The notes: generated by a model from the letters alone, not told the origin. A stretch of 64,000 nt of DNA from Pseudomonadota bacterium (GCA_021847105.1 JAJZUT010000005.1:62001-126000), one strand, 5' to 3'; positions 36,473 through 44,818 are shown, counted from the stretch's first letter. Numbers and translations: made by a program.

Positions 36473-37873
36473 ATGACGGTCGTCACCCGTTTCGCACCCA
36501 GCCCCACTGGCATGCTGCACGTCGGCGGAGTCCGCACGGCACTGTTCAGCTGGCTGTACGCCCGCCGGACGGGCGGCAAGTTCATCCTGCGCGTCGAGGA
36601 CACCGACCGGGAGCGCTCGACGGAGGAAGCCGTGCGGGTGATTCTTGAGGGGATGACTTGGCTGGGGCTCGCGGCAGATGAGGGCCCGTACTACCAGACG
36701 CAGCGCTTCGATCGCTATCGGGCGGTCATCGCACAGATGCTCGCCGCGGGGCAGGCCTACCACTGCTACTGCACCAAGGAGGAGCTCGAAGCGGTGCGTG
36801 CCGAGCAGATGGCCCGCAAGGAGAAGCCGCGATACCCGGGCACCTGTCGTGCCGGAGGCACACCGCGAGCCGGTGTCGAGCCGGTGGTCCGCTTCCGCAA
36901 CCCGCAGGATGGGGCGGTCGTGGTCGAGGATCTCGTGCACGGCACGGTCACCTTCCAGAACGCGGAGCTCGACGACCTGATCATTGCCCGCTCCGACGGT
37001 ACGCCGACCTACAATTTCTGCGTGGTCGTGGATGACATGGACATGGGCGTCACACACGTGATCCGTGGCGATGATCATCTGAATAACACGCCACGACAGA
37101 TGAACATGCTGCTCGCCCTCGGTGCGACACCCCCGACCTATGCGCACGTGCCCATGATCCTCGGGCCCGATGGGGCGAAGCTCTCCAAGCGCCATGGGGC
37201 AGTGAGCGTGTTGCAGTATGAAGAGGAAGGCTATTTGCCCGATGCGCTTCTGAACTATCTGGTGCGTCTCGGCTGGGCGCGCGGCGACCAGGAAGTGTTC
37301 ACCCGCGAGGAGATGATCGCCGCGTTCGATATCAGGGACGTGAACAAAGCGGCCTCGGCGTTCAATCCGGAGAAGCTCCTGTGGCTGAACCAGCAGCACA
37401 TGATGCACGCGGAGCCGGCGGCGCTCGTGCCGCATCTGCGCGCGCAGCTGCGGCGCCTTGGGCTCGACAGCGATAATCAGGTCCTGCTCGAGGGCATCAT
37501 CCTCGCGCAGCGTGAGCGCGCCAAGACGATGAAAGAGATGGCGCTCAATAGCCGCTTCTTCTTCGTCGAGACCGTCGAAATCGATCCCAAGGCGGCTGCC
37601 AAGCACTTCGCCGGCGGCGGCAAGGAGACCCTGATCCGGGTGCGCGAGCGGCTCGCCGCGCTAGGGGACTGGAATGCTGCCAGTGTGCACGGAGCGCTCA
37701 ACGCCCTGGCCGCCGAACTCGGGGCAGGGCTGGGCAAGGTGGCGCAGCCGGTCCGTGTCGCGGTGACGGGCACGGCGGTCTCCCCGCCGATCGACCTCAC
37801 GCTGGGCTTGCTGGGACGGGAACGGACGCTCGCGCGCATTGATGCCGCGCTGCGCTCGGCTGGGGGGGGCTAG
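36473..37873 (+). CDS. gltX: Glutamyl-tRNA synthetase
   Basis: A class I synthetase (466 residues) that charges tRNA-Glu. The HIGH motif appears as SPTGMLHVGG and KMSKS as KLSKRHG; ILRVEDTDRERS and the DDMDMGVTHVIRGDDHLNNT region are highly conserved. The C-terminal anticodon-binding domain is complete. I start at ATG 36473; an in-frame ATG at 36458 adds five residues. It immediately precedes the tRNA-Ala gene on the same strand. Confidence 0.96.
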   Translation: MTVVTRFAPSPTGMLHVGGVRTALFSWLYARRTGGKFILRVEDTDRERSTEEAVRVILEGMTWLGLAADEGPYYQTQRFDRYRAVIAQMLAAGQAYHCYCTKEELEAVRAEQMARKEKPRYPGTCRAGGTPRAGVEPVVRFRNPQDGAVVVEDLVHGTVTFQNAELDDLIIARSDGTPTYNFCVVVDDMDMGVTHVIRGDDHLNNTPRQMNMLLALGATPPTYAHVPMILGPDGAKLSKRHGAVSVLQYEEEGYLPDALLNYLVRLGWARGDQEVFTREEMIAAFDIRDVNKAASAFNPEKLLWLNQQHMMHAEPAALVPHLRAQLRRLGLDSDNQVLLEGIILAQRERAKTMKEMALNSRFFFVETVEIDPKAAAKHFAGGGKETLIRVRERLAALGDWNAASVHGALNALAAELGAGLGKVAQPVRVAVTGTAVSPPIDLTLGLLGRERTLARIDAALRSAGGG

Positions 37874-37929
37874 CCCGTGCAGGACAGCCTTTTTGTCAAG
37901 GCGCTCCAGTCAGCCTCAGCCATTTTCGC

Positions 37930-37958
37930 TTGACAGGGCCGCGAGCCTTCCGTACCTT
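37930..37958 (+). promoter_or_regulatory. Sigma-70 promoter of tRNA-Ala
   Basis: TTGACA (37930-37935) and TACCTT (37953-37958) are 17 bases apart, about 15 bases before the tRNA. The GC-rich stretch between the -10 box and the tRNA is typical of growth-controlled stable-RNA promoters. Confidence 0.75.
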
Positions 37959-37973
37959 CGCGCCCCACTCCGT

Positions 37974-38049
<76 letters not shown>

Positions 38050-38186
38050 TTACCCCCTGCTCTTCGGTTCGATCGGTTTCGCTGTGCTTCGCCTGAGTTT
38101 CATTAAGTAACTGAAAAACAAGTGAACTATCGCAGGGTGTGGCACTAAGCCTGCGATTCTGCGAGGCTTAACAATAACGGGCGCGT

Positions 38187-38245
38187 GGGGGCAACCTCGG
38201 GGGCAACTTGCCGCCCTGGCGGCCAAAAATGAGCAAGTTGCCCCC
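38187..38245. repeat. Inverted and direct repeats before the integrase gene
   Basis: GGGGGCAACTTGC (38199-38211) and GCAAGTTGCCCCC (38233-38245) form a perfect 13-base inverted repeat that ends directly at the integrase ATG. A further direct copy of GGGGGCAAC lies at 38187-38195. It may be an integrase arm site, an autoregulation operator, or an RNA hairpin over the start codon. No Shine-Dalgarno sequence is visible. Confidence 0.75.
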
Positions 38246-39562
38246 ATGCTCACGCGCACACATATTGAAACTGTGCGACCGCGGGGACAACCCGTGAGGC
38301 TGTTTGACGGCAGCGGTCTGTATCTTGAAGTTGCGCCCTCCGGTGGCCGCTGGTGGCGCTTCAAATACCGCTTCGCTGGCAAGGAGCGGCGTGTCTCGCT
38401 CGGCGTTTATCCTGACGTCGGATTGAAGGAGGCGCGTGAGCGCCTCGAGCAGGCCCGCAAGCTCGTCGCCTCCGGAATTGATCCGTCCGAGCAGCGCAAG
38501 GCCGCCAAGGTCGCTCTCGCGACCGGCTCGGACGACACATTCGAAGCCGTCGGACGCGAGTGGTTCAAGCTCAATGAGGCAAAGTGGGCGGCAAGCCACT
38601 CGAGCAAGATCATCGAGCGTCTCGAGCGAGACGTTTTCCCGTGGATCGGTCGGCGGCCAATCGGTGAGATCACTGCGCCGGAACTCCTCGCGGTCCTGCG
38701 CCGCATCGAGACGCGGGGCGCCATCGACACTGCTCATCGTGCCCTGCAGGACTGTGGGCGCATTCTGCGCTACGCCATTGCCACTGCGCGTGCGCAGCAC
38801 AACGTCGCCCTGAATCTCCGCGGTGCCCTGGCACCGAAGGTCGACAAGCACCTCGCGTCGGTGAAGGATCCCGCGGAAGTCGGCGCGCTCATGCAGGCGA
38901 TCGAGTCCTACCGGGGTTCCTTCGTCACGCAGTGCGCCTTGCGGCTTGCTGCCCTGACGTTCGTCCGGCCCGGCGAGCTGCGTGCAGCGGAGTGGTGCGA
39001 GATTAACCTGCAGGCTGCGGAGTGGCGCATCCCGGCCGCCCGGATGAAAAAGCGCCAGCTTCACATCGTTCCGCTGTCGACCCAGGGGCTCGCGATCCTC
39101 CGCGAGCTGCATCCGCTCACGGGCGGCGGGAAGTACGCTTTCCCGAGCGAGCGCACCCCGCAGCGCCCCATGAGCGAGAACACGGTTAACGCCGCACTGC
39201 GCCGGATGGGATACACAAAGGAAGAGATGACCGGACACGGATTTCGCAGCATGGCATCGACACTACTCAACGAGCAGGGCTGGAACCGTGATGCCATCGA
39301 GCGACAACTTGCGCACGCGGAGCGGGATGAGGTTCGCGCTGCATACAACTACGCCGAGTTCCTTCCAGAGCGGCGCAAGATGGTGCAGGCCTGGGCCGAT
39401 TATCTCGAACGGCTGACCCACGAACAACGAGGTTCAACGGACTCTTCGCTCATCGGATTCGAACATCGGATTACTTCGCGCCTAGCGGGAGAACGGCTCC
39501 ATAGCACAATGTCGCGGCAGTCGACTCTCAAGGGCGAGGATGCGCATGAGCAGTCGCGATGA
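38246..39562 (+). CDS. int: P4-type tyrosine integrase
   Basis: A 438-residue site-specific recombinase. The N-terminal arm-binding domain (DUF4102-like) starts MLTRTHIETVRPRGQPVRLFDG, and GLYLEV and RVSLGVYPDVGLKEARER are typical of P4-like integrases. The catalytic domain has Arg in FVRPGELRAAEW, then GHGFRSMAST (His-x-x-Arg) and the Tyr in RAAYNYAEFL. It lies 197 bases after tRNA-Ala, in the same direction, the usual layout for islands that use a tRNA 3' end. The N-terminal match supports the ATG start despite the lack of a ribosome site. The distal att copy was not found in the window. Confidence 0.93.
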   Translation: MLTRTHIETVRPRGQPVRLFDGSGLYLEVAPSGGRWWRFKYRFAGKERRVSLGVYPDVGLKEARERLEQARKLVASGIDPSEQRKAAKVALATGSDDTFEAVGREWFKLNEAKWAASHSSKIIERLERDVFPWIGRRPIGEITAPELLAVLRRIETRGAIDTAHRALQDCGRILRYAIATARAQHNVALNLRGALAPKVDKHLASVKDPAEVGALMQAIESYRGSFVTQCALRLAALTFVRPGELRAAEWCEINLQAAEWRIPAARMKKRQLHIVPLSTQGLAILRELHPLTGGGKYAFPSERTPQRPMSENTVNAALRRMGYTKEEMTGHGFRSMASTLLNEQGWNRDAIERQLAHAERDEVRAAYNYAEFLPERRKMVQAWADYLERLTHEQRGSTDSSLIGFEHRITSRLAGERLHSTMSRQSTLKGEDAHEQSR

Positions 39563-39742
39563 GTTTCCCGAGAGAACAAAAGGAGCGGTAACGGCGCGGG
39601 CCGGCTGACATTGCCCATTTTGCGGTTGCGACAAAACGATTGTCGGACCGAGCGAAGAGTCTCCGATTGCCACCAAGATGGAGGGCAAGCCCGTCCACAT
39701 CAGCGGGGCTGCGCGCGGCGGGGGGGGGGCTATAACCCATCA

Positions 39743-40132
39743 ATGTCACCTGAGGGCCGTAAAGGCATTGCGAATGCCATCTGGCTCTGCTGGTTCTACG
39801 CGACGGTACTCGACTCGAGCCGCGTTCTCACGCGCGATCGGGCGTACTTCCAGCTCACGAGCGGCATTGCGCGTTGGCTTTATCGCTTAGCCCGCAAGCA
39901 CGCCGGCAAACAGCCGGACGGCGGGATGTGCAGCATACTTGCGGCAGCTCTCGTCCTGCGCGTACTCGACCTGCACGTTCCACCGGCGCTGGCGGTGGGA
40001 TTGCTGCCGTTTGTCATGGCCCATCCGAGCTTTCGGTTCCCGCTCGCGGTGGTGGTGGGGACGGGAATCGAGACTATGGCATTCCTGGCCTGGCGCCGGT
40101 TCGCGCGGTCTTTCGCCGCTCGCGCCGGCTGA
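39743..40132 (+). pseudogene. RepA-like replication initiator fragment joined to a hydrophobic tail
   Basis: A 129-codon frame whose first half looks like the plasmid replication initiator family (RPA-type): WFYATVLDSSRVLTRDRAYF followed by RWLYRLARKHAGKQPDGG. Intact members are about 250-400 residues and continue past this point with a DNA-binding region. Here it changes abruptly into a hydrophobic segment (ILAAALVLRVLDLHVPPALAVG, then FRFPLAVVVGTGIETMAFLAW), which resembles a small membrane protein. The most likely explanation is a broken initiator fused in frame to other DNA. It lies just after the integrase, as in a decayed integrative plasmid. Whether the chimera is expressed is unknown. 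Confidence 0.5.
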
Positions 40133-40153
40133 CATAAGATTCGGGGTTGGAGC

Positions 40154-40182
40154 TGTAACAACGACGGTGCTCGGGCGTCTCA
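40154..40182 (+). promoter_or_regulatory. ECF-type promoter of the first sigma gene
   Basis: TGTAACA (40154-40160) and CGTCTCA (40176-40182) are 15 bases apart, 69 bases before the ATG of the first ECF gene. The same two boxes with the same spacing lie before the second sigma gene (41086). Confidence 0.6.
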
Positions 40183-40251
40183 AGGCCATGGGCTGGCATT
40201 GGCCGGCGACGGAGCCTATCGTGCGGGGTCGCATTTCGTCGAGGTCGGAGT

Positions 40252-40857
40252 ATGGCTGCAGTCGAGGCGTCGCTCGTCACGCGGTTGCGCAGTCGCGACC
40301 GGGCAGCGCTCACGCACATCGTTGAAGCCCATCACGGATTTCTGATCAGCATGGTGACCCCGCTCGTGACCCGCGACTTCGCCGAAGATGTCGTCCAGGA
40401 GACCTGGATCAAGGCGCTCGCTGCGGCAGACCATTTCGAGGGCCGCTCGAGCCTGCGCACGTGGCTGGCCCAGATCGCGTTGAACACGGCGCGATCCTGG
40501 CGGCGTGCGCGCCGCCATGGGCCGCAGCAGCGGTGGGGTGACGATCCGGGCTCGCCGGTCACCGACCGATTTGCCGAAACTGGCGAGTGGTCCGGTCCGC
40601 CCGCGCTCTGGCACCATAGCACGCCCCAGGCGTTGCTCACCGAAGGTGAATTGCGTGAATGCCTCGAGAAGCACCTCGAGAGGCTGCCCGCGGACCAGCG
40701 GACCGTGCTGTGGCTGCGCGATATCGAGTGCACCCCGCTCCCTGACATCGCGGTCATCACCGAGCTCTCCGAGGGCAACGTCCGGGTGTTGCTGCACCGA
40801 GCGCGGCAGAAGCTGCACCTCATGATCGAGCACTTTGAGAAGGAAGGCACATGTTGA
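40252..40857 (+). CDS. ECF-family RNA polymerase sigma factor (first of three)
   Basis: A 201-residue ECF sigma factor. Region 2 contains DFAEDVVQETWIKALAAADHFEGRSSLRTWLAQIALN (-10 recognition), and region 4 reads LPADQRTVLWLRDIECTPLPDIAVITELSEGNVRVLLHRAR (-35 recognition). GAGG lies 9-12 bases before ATG 40252. The next gene, a zinc-finger anti-sigma factor, overlaps its stop, the classic sigma/anti-sigma pair. It may drive its own promoter and that of the second sigma gene, as both carry the same boxes. Confidence 0.93.
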   Translation: MAAVEASLVTRLRSRDRAALTHIVEAHHGFLISMVTPLVTRDFAEDVVQETWIKALAAADHFEGRSSLRTWLAQIALNTARSWRRARRHGPQQRWGDDPGSPVTDRFAETGEWSGPPALWHHSTPQALLTEGELRECLEKHLERLPADQRTVLWLRDIECTPLPDIAVITELSEGNVRVLLHRARQKLHLMIEHFEKEGTC

Positions 40858-41090
40858 GCTGCCGCGAGGTCTCCGAACGCGCTTCCGATCTCATTGATGG
40901 ACGCGCCTCCTGGCGCGTGCGGGCCGGGGCGCGGCTCCACCTGCTCATGTGCCAGCATTGCCGCCGCTACGTCGAGCAGCTCAAGCTCACGGTACGGGCG
41001 CTGCAGAGCAGCCGGCGCTCTGAGCCTCCTGTCGATGCCGGGAGGGTGCTCGACGGCATCGAGCGGGCGAAGCACAACCCTCACCTGTAA
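40851..41090 (+). CDS. Zinc-finger (ZAS) anti-sigma factor, soluble
   Basis: A 79-residue protein with the anti-sigma zinc-finger pattern: MLSCREVSERASDLIDG then HLLMCQHCRRYVEQL (HxxxCxxC). It has no membrane helix, so it is a cytosolic, probably redox- or metal-sensitive inhibitor of the sigma factor before it. It starts inside the sigma gene's last codons. The second sigma promoter (41086) begins on its stop codon. Confidence 0.88.
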   Translation: MLSCREVSERASDLIDGRASWRVRAGARLHLLMCQHCRRYVEQLKLTVRALQSSRRSEPPVDAGRVLDGIERAKHNPHL

Positions 41091-41114
41091 CAGAGTGCAT
41101 TTCCCGGCGTCTCA
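41086..41114 (+). promoter_or_regulatory. ECF-type promoter of the second sigma gene
   Basis: TGTAACA (41086-41092) and CGTCTCA (41108-41114), 15 bases apart, 61 bases before the second ECF gene. Both boxes and the spacing are identical to those at 40154, while the spacer differs, so this is a shared regulatory site and not a duplication. Confidence 0.6.
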
Positions 41115-41174
41115 GCCGGCAAGAGCGTGTGCCGCAGCGGCCAGGCGCTCCGCCCATGAGGCCTTGGAGGGGAA

Positions 41175-41789
41175 ATGCACTCGCTCGAACTCAGTCCCAC
41201 CGCGCGGTCCATTCCACCCGCCCGCACCGGTTTCGCCGATCTGCTGGAGTCCCTTCGCCCGGAAGTACTGCGCTTTGCCTACTGGCTGGCACGAGACCGG
41301 GCGATCGCCGAGGACGTCGTGCAGGAAACGCTGCTGCGGGCCTGGCGCTCGCAGGGTTCGCTGCACGATCGGGGGGCGGCCCGCGCGTGGTTATTGACCA
41401 TCGCGCGCCGGGAGCATGCCCGGCTGTATGAGCGCAAGCGGCTCGAGCTCGTGAGTCTCGACGAGGGGCTCGAGGAAGGGCGCCTCGTAGCGGGAGGTAA
41501 CGTTGCCGAGCAGGAGATCGAGGAGCTGCGCGATGCGATTCTGAAGCTGCCCATGGGCTATCGCCAGCCGCTCGTCATGCAGGTGCTCGGCGGGTTCACG
41601 ACAGCGGAAATCGCGCGCGAACTTGGATTGTCACTCACCGCGACGTTGACGCGACTCTTTCGCGCCCGGAACCGACTGCGTGCGCTGTGTGGTTACGCTC
41701 CGGAGCACCGCGGGCCCAGGCGTCGTCGGCATTCTTCGAGTCCACGACATCCAGCCGTGAACCCGCCCGTTGGGAGCCTGGCGCGATGA
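41175..41789 (+). CDS. ECF-family RNA polymerase sigma factor (second of three)
   Basis: A 204-residue ECF sigma factor. Region 2: YWLARDRAIAEDVVQETLLRAWRSQGSLHDRGAARAWLLTIARREHARLYERKR. Region 4: LPMGYRQPLVMQVLGGFTTAEIARELGLSLTATLTRLFRARNRLRALC. A Pro/Arg/Ser-rich C-terminal extension follows. AGGGGAAATG gives a good ribosome site. Its stop overlaps the third sigma gene (ATGA), so the two are translated together, and they appear to be controlled by the ECF-type promoter at 41086. Confidence 0.92.
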   Translation: MHSLELSPTARSIPPARTGFADLLESLRPEVLRFAYWLARDRAIAEDVVQETLLRAWRSQGSLHDRGAARAWLLTIARREHARLYERKRLELVSLDEGLEEGRLVAGGNVAEQEIEELRDAILKLPMGYRQPLVMQVLGGFTTAEIARELGLSLTATLTRLFRARNRLRALCGYAPEHRGPRRRRHSSSPRHPAVNPPVGSLAR

Positions 41790-42427
41790 TGGCCGGTTGG
41801 GCCGACAGAGTCGATCCGCCGAAGCGCGCCATGCCCGCCAACCGCGCCTGCGCCGGGATCTGTGGCAATGCACGCGATGGGGACCCACTGGCGCGATTGA
41901 TGTGTGCGGCGCAAGGAGGGGACCAGGCGGCATACTCCGATCTGCTGAGAGCGATCATTCCCCTGGTGCGCAGCTACGCTGTGCGCCGCTGCTCGTTTTT
42001 GGGGCACGCCGACATCGACGATCTCGTGCAGGACGTATTGCTCTCAATACATGCTGTACGCATGACATACGACCCGGACAGACCCTTCAAACCCTGGCTC
42101 TTCGCCATTGCCCATCATCGCGTGGTCGACGCGGTACGCCGCCGCGCGCTGCGCACAGCGAACGAAGTGGCGGCCGAAGATGTCCCTTGCGGCCACATCC
42201 CGGATCCCGTTTCTGACGAGGCGCCGTTTGGTGACTCGGGCGCCATAAACCAGGCGTTGCGCGCGCTGCCCCGAACCCAGCGCACGGCCCTCGAGCTGCT
42301 GAAGCTCAAGGAAATGTCGCTGAAGGAAGCAGCGGCTGAAATCGGCAGTACGGTCGGCGCACTCAAGGTATCGACGCACCGTGCGATGGTGAGCCTGCGA
42401 CGGTCCCTGATTGGCGCGATGGACTGA
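41786..42427 (+). CDS. ECF16/SigF-like RNA polymerase sigma factor (third of three)
   Basis: A 213-residue ECF sigma factor. The region 2 sequence DLVQDVLLSIHAVRMTYDPD and the following RPFKPWLFAIAHHRVVDAVRR resemble the SigF/ECF16 group, in which an (H/R)xTYDPxRPFxPWLxAIAR signature is common. Region 4 reads LPRTQRTALELLKLKEMSLKEAAAEIGSTVGALKVSTHRA. SigF normally works with the membrane anti-sigma factor NrsF; an nrsF gene is at 60326 in this window and three SigF-type promoters are found. It is coupled to the second sigma gene, which suggests a sigma cascade. Group assignment is by eye. Confidence 0.88.
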   Translation: MMAGWADRVDPPKRAMPANRACAGICGNARDGDPLARLMCAAQGGDQAAYSDLLRAIIPLVRSYAVRRCSFLGHADIDDLVQDVLLSIHAVRMTYDPDRPFKPWLFAIAHHRVVDAVRRRALRTANEVAAEDVPCGHIPDPVSDEAPFGDSGAINQALRALPRTQRTALELLKLKEMSLKEAAAEIGSTVGALKVSTHRAMVSLRRSLIGAMD

Positions 42428-42458
42428 GCGCGCGGGGTGCCGACGGGTTCGCAACTGA

Positions 42459-42743
42459 TCAGTCGCTCGTGACCTGGACTCCGCGCCAGAACGCAATGCG
42501 GCCGCGAATCCGCGCGGCGGCGGGCTTGGGGTCTGGGTAGTACCAGGCGGCATCCACGTTGCGGGCCGCGTCGACCTTGATGGTGTAGTAGTTCGCTATG
42601 CCTTTCCAGGAACAGGTCGTGTGAGTTGAGCTCGGCTCGAAGAACCGCGTATTCAGACTTTCGGCCGGAAAGTAGTGATTGCCCTCGACTTCGACCGTAT
42701 CGCGGCTCGAGGCGAGCACAACACCATTCCACATCGCTTTCAT
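42459..42743 (-). CDS. DUF427 domain protein
   Basis: A 94-residue protein of the DUF427 family, recognisable by MKAMWNGVVLASSRDTVEVEGNHYFP at the start and TTCSWKGIANYYTI, then WYYPDPKPAAARIRGRIAFW. The family is small, cytosolic and of unknown function. Start at ATG 42743. It converges on the sigma gene with a 31-base gap, where ACTGATCAGT (42454-42463) is a perfect 10-base palindrome. Confidence 0.88.
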   Translation of the reverse strand: MKAMWNGVVLASSRDTVEVEGNHYFPAESLNTRFFEPSSTHTTCSWKGIANYYTIKVDAARNVDAAWYYPDPKPAAARIRGRIAFWRGVQVTSD

Positions 42744-42823
42744 TGACGCACCTTCTTTGGGAAAGAGGACGAGGCGGGTGGCCGCCTCGCGGTCCACTCG
42801 CCCTATAACTGATTATGGACCGC

Positions 42824-42976
42824 TCAGGCGGCGGCTGTGCGCACCGCGCCCGATCCCCGGCCGGAGCCATAGATCGCCCCAAGAACCGCACCGTAGATCC
42901 AGTGCAGCATGAGGGTGGCCACCGGCGCCATCATGCCCATTTTCAAGCCGAAGGCCCCGGCGCCCGCCATGGGCAT
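42824..42976 (-). CDS. 50-residue Gly-rich membrane peptide, probably a gene remnant
   Basis: A short frame encoding MPMAGAGAFGLKMGMMAPVA, then TLMLHWIYGAVLGAIYGSGR and a short Ala-rich end. It has one or two Gly-zipper helices and resembles the C-terminal end of small multi-helix membrane proteins, such as the DUF6789 type. A stop lies only about 12 codons upstream, so it is either a very small protein or the tail of a broken gene. Low-to-moderate support. Confidence 0.4.
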   Translation of the reverse strand: MPMAGAGAFGLKMGMMAPVATLMLHWIYGAVLGAIYGSGRGSGAVRTAAA

Positions 42977-43133
42977 CCCGGCCGAAGTGAATCCGGTTGA
43001 TATTACTCACGGCAGTGCTCCGCGATTGCATAGGTGCAAAGCTTCATTACGACATCAGGCCAGCCTCGGCGCGTGTTTGTGGCACATCAGGAGGAGCCGG
43101 GCCCCGAAGGGGCGGCGACATCGAGCGGTCCTG

Positions 43134-43346
43134 TCAGCAATCTCGGCCACTGGGTGCCGCCGGACGTTGATCGTGCTGCCGGGCTTCATCCGCCATGAGG
43201 GCCTGCTCGATTCGCCGCTCTAATGCGAGCAGCTGCCGATATTCCAGCGCACAGGCGGGACAATCGCGCAGATGCATTTCCTGCAGTCGGCCCAGTGCGC
43301 GGGGCGCGGCGCCCATCAGGAACCGGAATTGCTCACAGCTCAGCAT
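43134..43346 (-). CDS. Small zinc-finger (anti-sigma-like) protein
   Basis: A 70-residue protein with MLSCEQFRFLMG and HLRDCPACALEYRQLL (HxxxCxxC), the ZAS anti-sigma zinc-finger pattern. No membrane helix and no adjacent sigma gene on the same strand, although the three ECF genes end 700 bases away. It could be a second soluble anti-sigma factor for one of them. That link is only positional. Confidence 0.65.
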   Translation of the reverse strand: MLSCEQFRFLMGAAPRALGRLQEMHLRDCPACALEYRQLLALERRIEQALMADEARQHDQRPAAPSGRDC

Positions 43347-43425
43347 TTTGGAACTTCCACGCGCCTCTCAGCCGGCGGTGCCCTCAATGAGACCCCAAGG
43401 CGCGGTGCGACATTGCACGACAACG

Positions 43426-44034
43426 TCATGTGCCGCCCGGAATGGTGCAGAACCCTTGTGCCGGCACGTCGAGCGCCGCATTGAACTTGGAGGACAGATT
43501 CTGGAAGGCGATGAGGCCGGTCAGCTCTACAATGGCATCATCGCTCCAGTGTCTCTTGATGCGTTCACGCAGCTCGTCATCGACTCGATTGAGCGTCATG
43601 GCCTCGGCGTACTCGAGTGCGAGACGCTCACCGGCATCGAAGGAATCGTTCGACCGCCAGCCGGGGAGCTGCGCGATCTTCTCGAGGGGGACACCGCGGC
43701 GGCGGAGGGTAGCGCTGTTCACGTCAACGCAGAACGCGCAGTGGTTGATCTGCGAGACCCGTACCGTGACCAAGGATCGCAGCACAGGAGATATCGGCGA
43801 GGAACGGCGATCCAGCGCTCCGTAGAGCAATGCCAGCCCGGCGAAGACCCAGGGTGATCGCCCCCACAGCAGGCTCGGGTCGAGCACGCGCCCGTAGGTG
43901 CGTCTCTGCTTCCAGAAAAAGAGACGCACAAGCCACGGATAGCTCATCAAAGGCTTGCCGATCACTACGCTCATCAGCCCTCTGGAGAAACGCTTGACCA
44001 CACTTGCACTAGACCCTGCCGGATTGGCGGACAT
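43426..44034 (-). CDS. AhpD-like/carboxymuconolactone decarboxylase family protein
   Basis: A 202-residue protein with the AhpD-fold CxxC motif in SQINHCAFCVDVNSATLRRRG, followed by EKIAQLPGWRSN and ERLALEYAEAMTLN, typical of the CMD/peroxidase-related family. The two Cys and nearby His probably form the redox centre for peroxide or alkyl-hydroperoxide handling. The longer frame upstream is Arg-rich and belongs to other DNA, so I start at ATG 44034. A HpnL-like fragment overlaps its 5' end in another frame. Confidence 0.82.
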   Translation of the reverse strand: MSANPAGSSASVVKRFSRGLMSVVIGKPLMSYPWLVRLFFWKQRRTYGRVLDPSLLWGRSPWVFAGLALLYGALDRRSSPISPVLRSLVTVRVSQINHCAFCVDVNSATLRRRGVPLEKIAQLPGWRSNDSFDAGERLALEYAEAMTLNRVDDELRERIKRHWSDDAIVELTGLIAFQNLSSKFNAALDVPAQGFCTIPGGT

Positions 44035-44264
44035 TGCACTTCCCGACAAGTCGCGCCGGCGCTCGGTCGAGAATGCAACGGCCGCAGCACGAGCCACCAC
44101 GCCAGACCGCAGATCAGGGTCGGCAGGGCATGGAATCGCGTGATTGCCCCCACCGCCGTCCAGCCGGCCATCTGCAACGCGTGCAGCACATTTTGCCAGC
44201 CGTGATCGAGGACGAGAAATACGGCGACACCAAATCCGACGAGGGCGGCGAACAGCCGTGCCAT
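43974..44264 (-). pseudogene. Truncated HpnL-like flippase-domain membrane protein
   Basis: A 96-codon piece encoding MARLFAALVGFGVAVFLVLD then WQNVLHALQMAGWTAVGAITR and HALPTLICGLAWWLVLRPL. This matches the first two helices of HpnL/lysylphosphatidylglycerol-synthase-like membrane proteins, normally about 300-350 residues. After RPLHSRPSAG the similarity stops, where the next gene begins. It is a gene start left over from a deletion. The CMD gene's start lies within it. Confidence 0.5.
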
Positions 44265-44818
44265 CCGAATGTGCAGCGTCTGCGCCAGGCATCGATCAAC
44301 CTCGCCGTTGCGCCCGTGCGCCAAATGCGGGAACGATGGCCGACGGGGCGATGCTGTCATTGCGACCAGGGTGCATGGAAAGACTCCCCGCCCGCCTGGC
44401 GGGAAGATCGCACGAGAAGCCCGGATATTTCCGTCCGCGATCCGGGCGCCGCAACGCAATATTTCCCTCTTGCGAGTGGTCTCGCCAATGGACTGGAGCT
44501 CCATGCTGTCGTCGAGGCGCGCCGACATGAAAGTACACAAACCCCGAGAGTCATCCGCGCCCGTGGCCTCTGATCCTCGGTTAAACGACACATGGGAGTG
44601 GCATGCAACCGCAACCTTCCACTCAGGCGTCGATGCCCGGCAGCTCGGGGTTCTCGGAGCGGATCTGAGCTTTGAGGGTGACTCGGCACCGAATGATGCC
44701 TTGACCCACGATCCCTATAATCGATCGCCCTTGGCCCGGTCGAGCGAATCACGTCCAGGGCGCTCACTGCAGCACTAACCGGTGCGGGGCGAAACGGGAA
44801 CTCGTCGCAGGAAGTACG
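44265..44818. other. Accessory stretch with one possible small gene
   Basis: Between the HpnL remnant and the dehalogenase. One forward frame (44527-44778, 83 codons) reads DPRLNDTWEWHATATFHSGV and then ALTHDPYNR. It has mixed composition unlike chance frames, but I do not recognise it. Nothing else is supported. Confidence 0.3.

Noticed and set aside
35720..37606. Long minus-strand frame opposite gltX and the YXWGXW gene
   Set aside because: It is a shadow of gltX caused by high GC; the plus-strand frame has all synthetase motifs.
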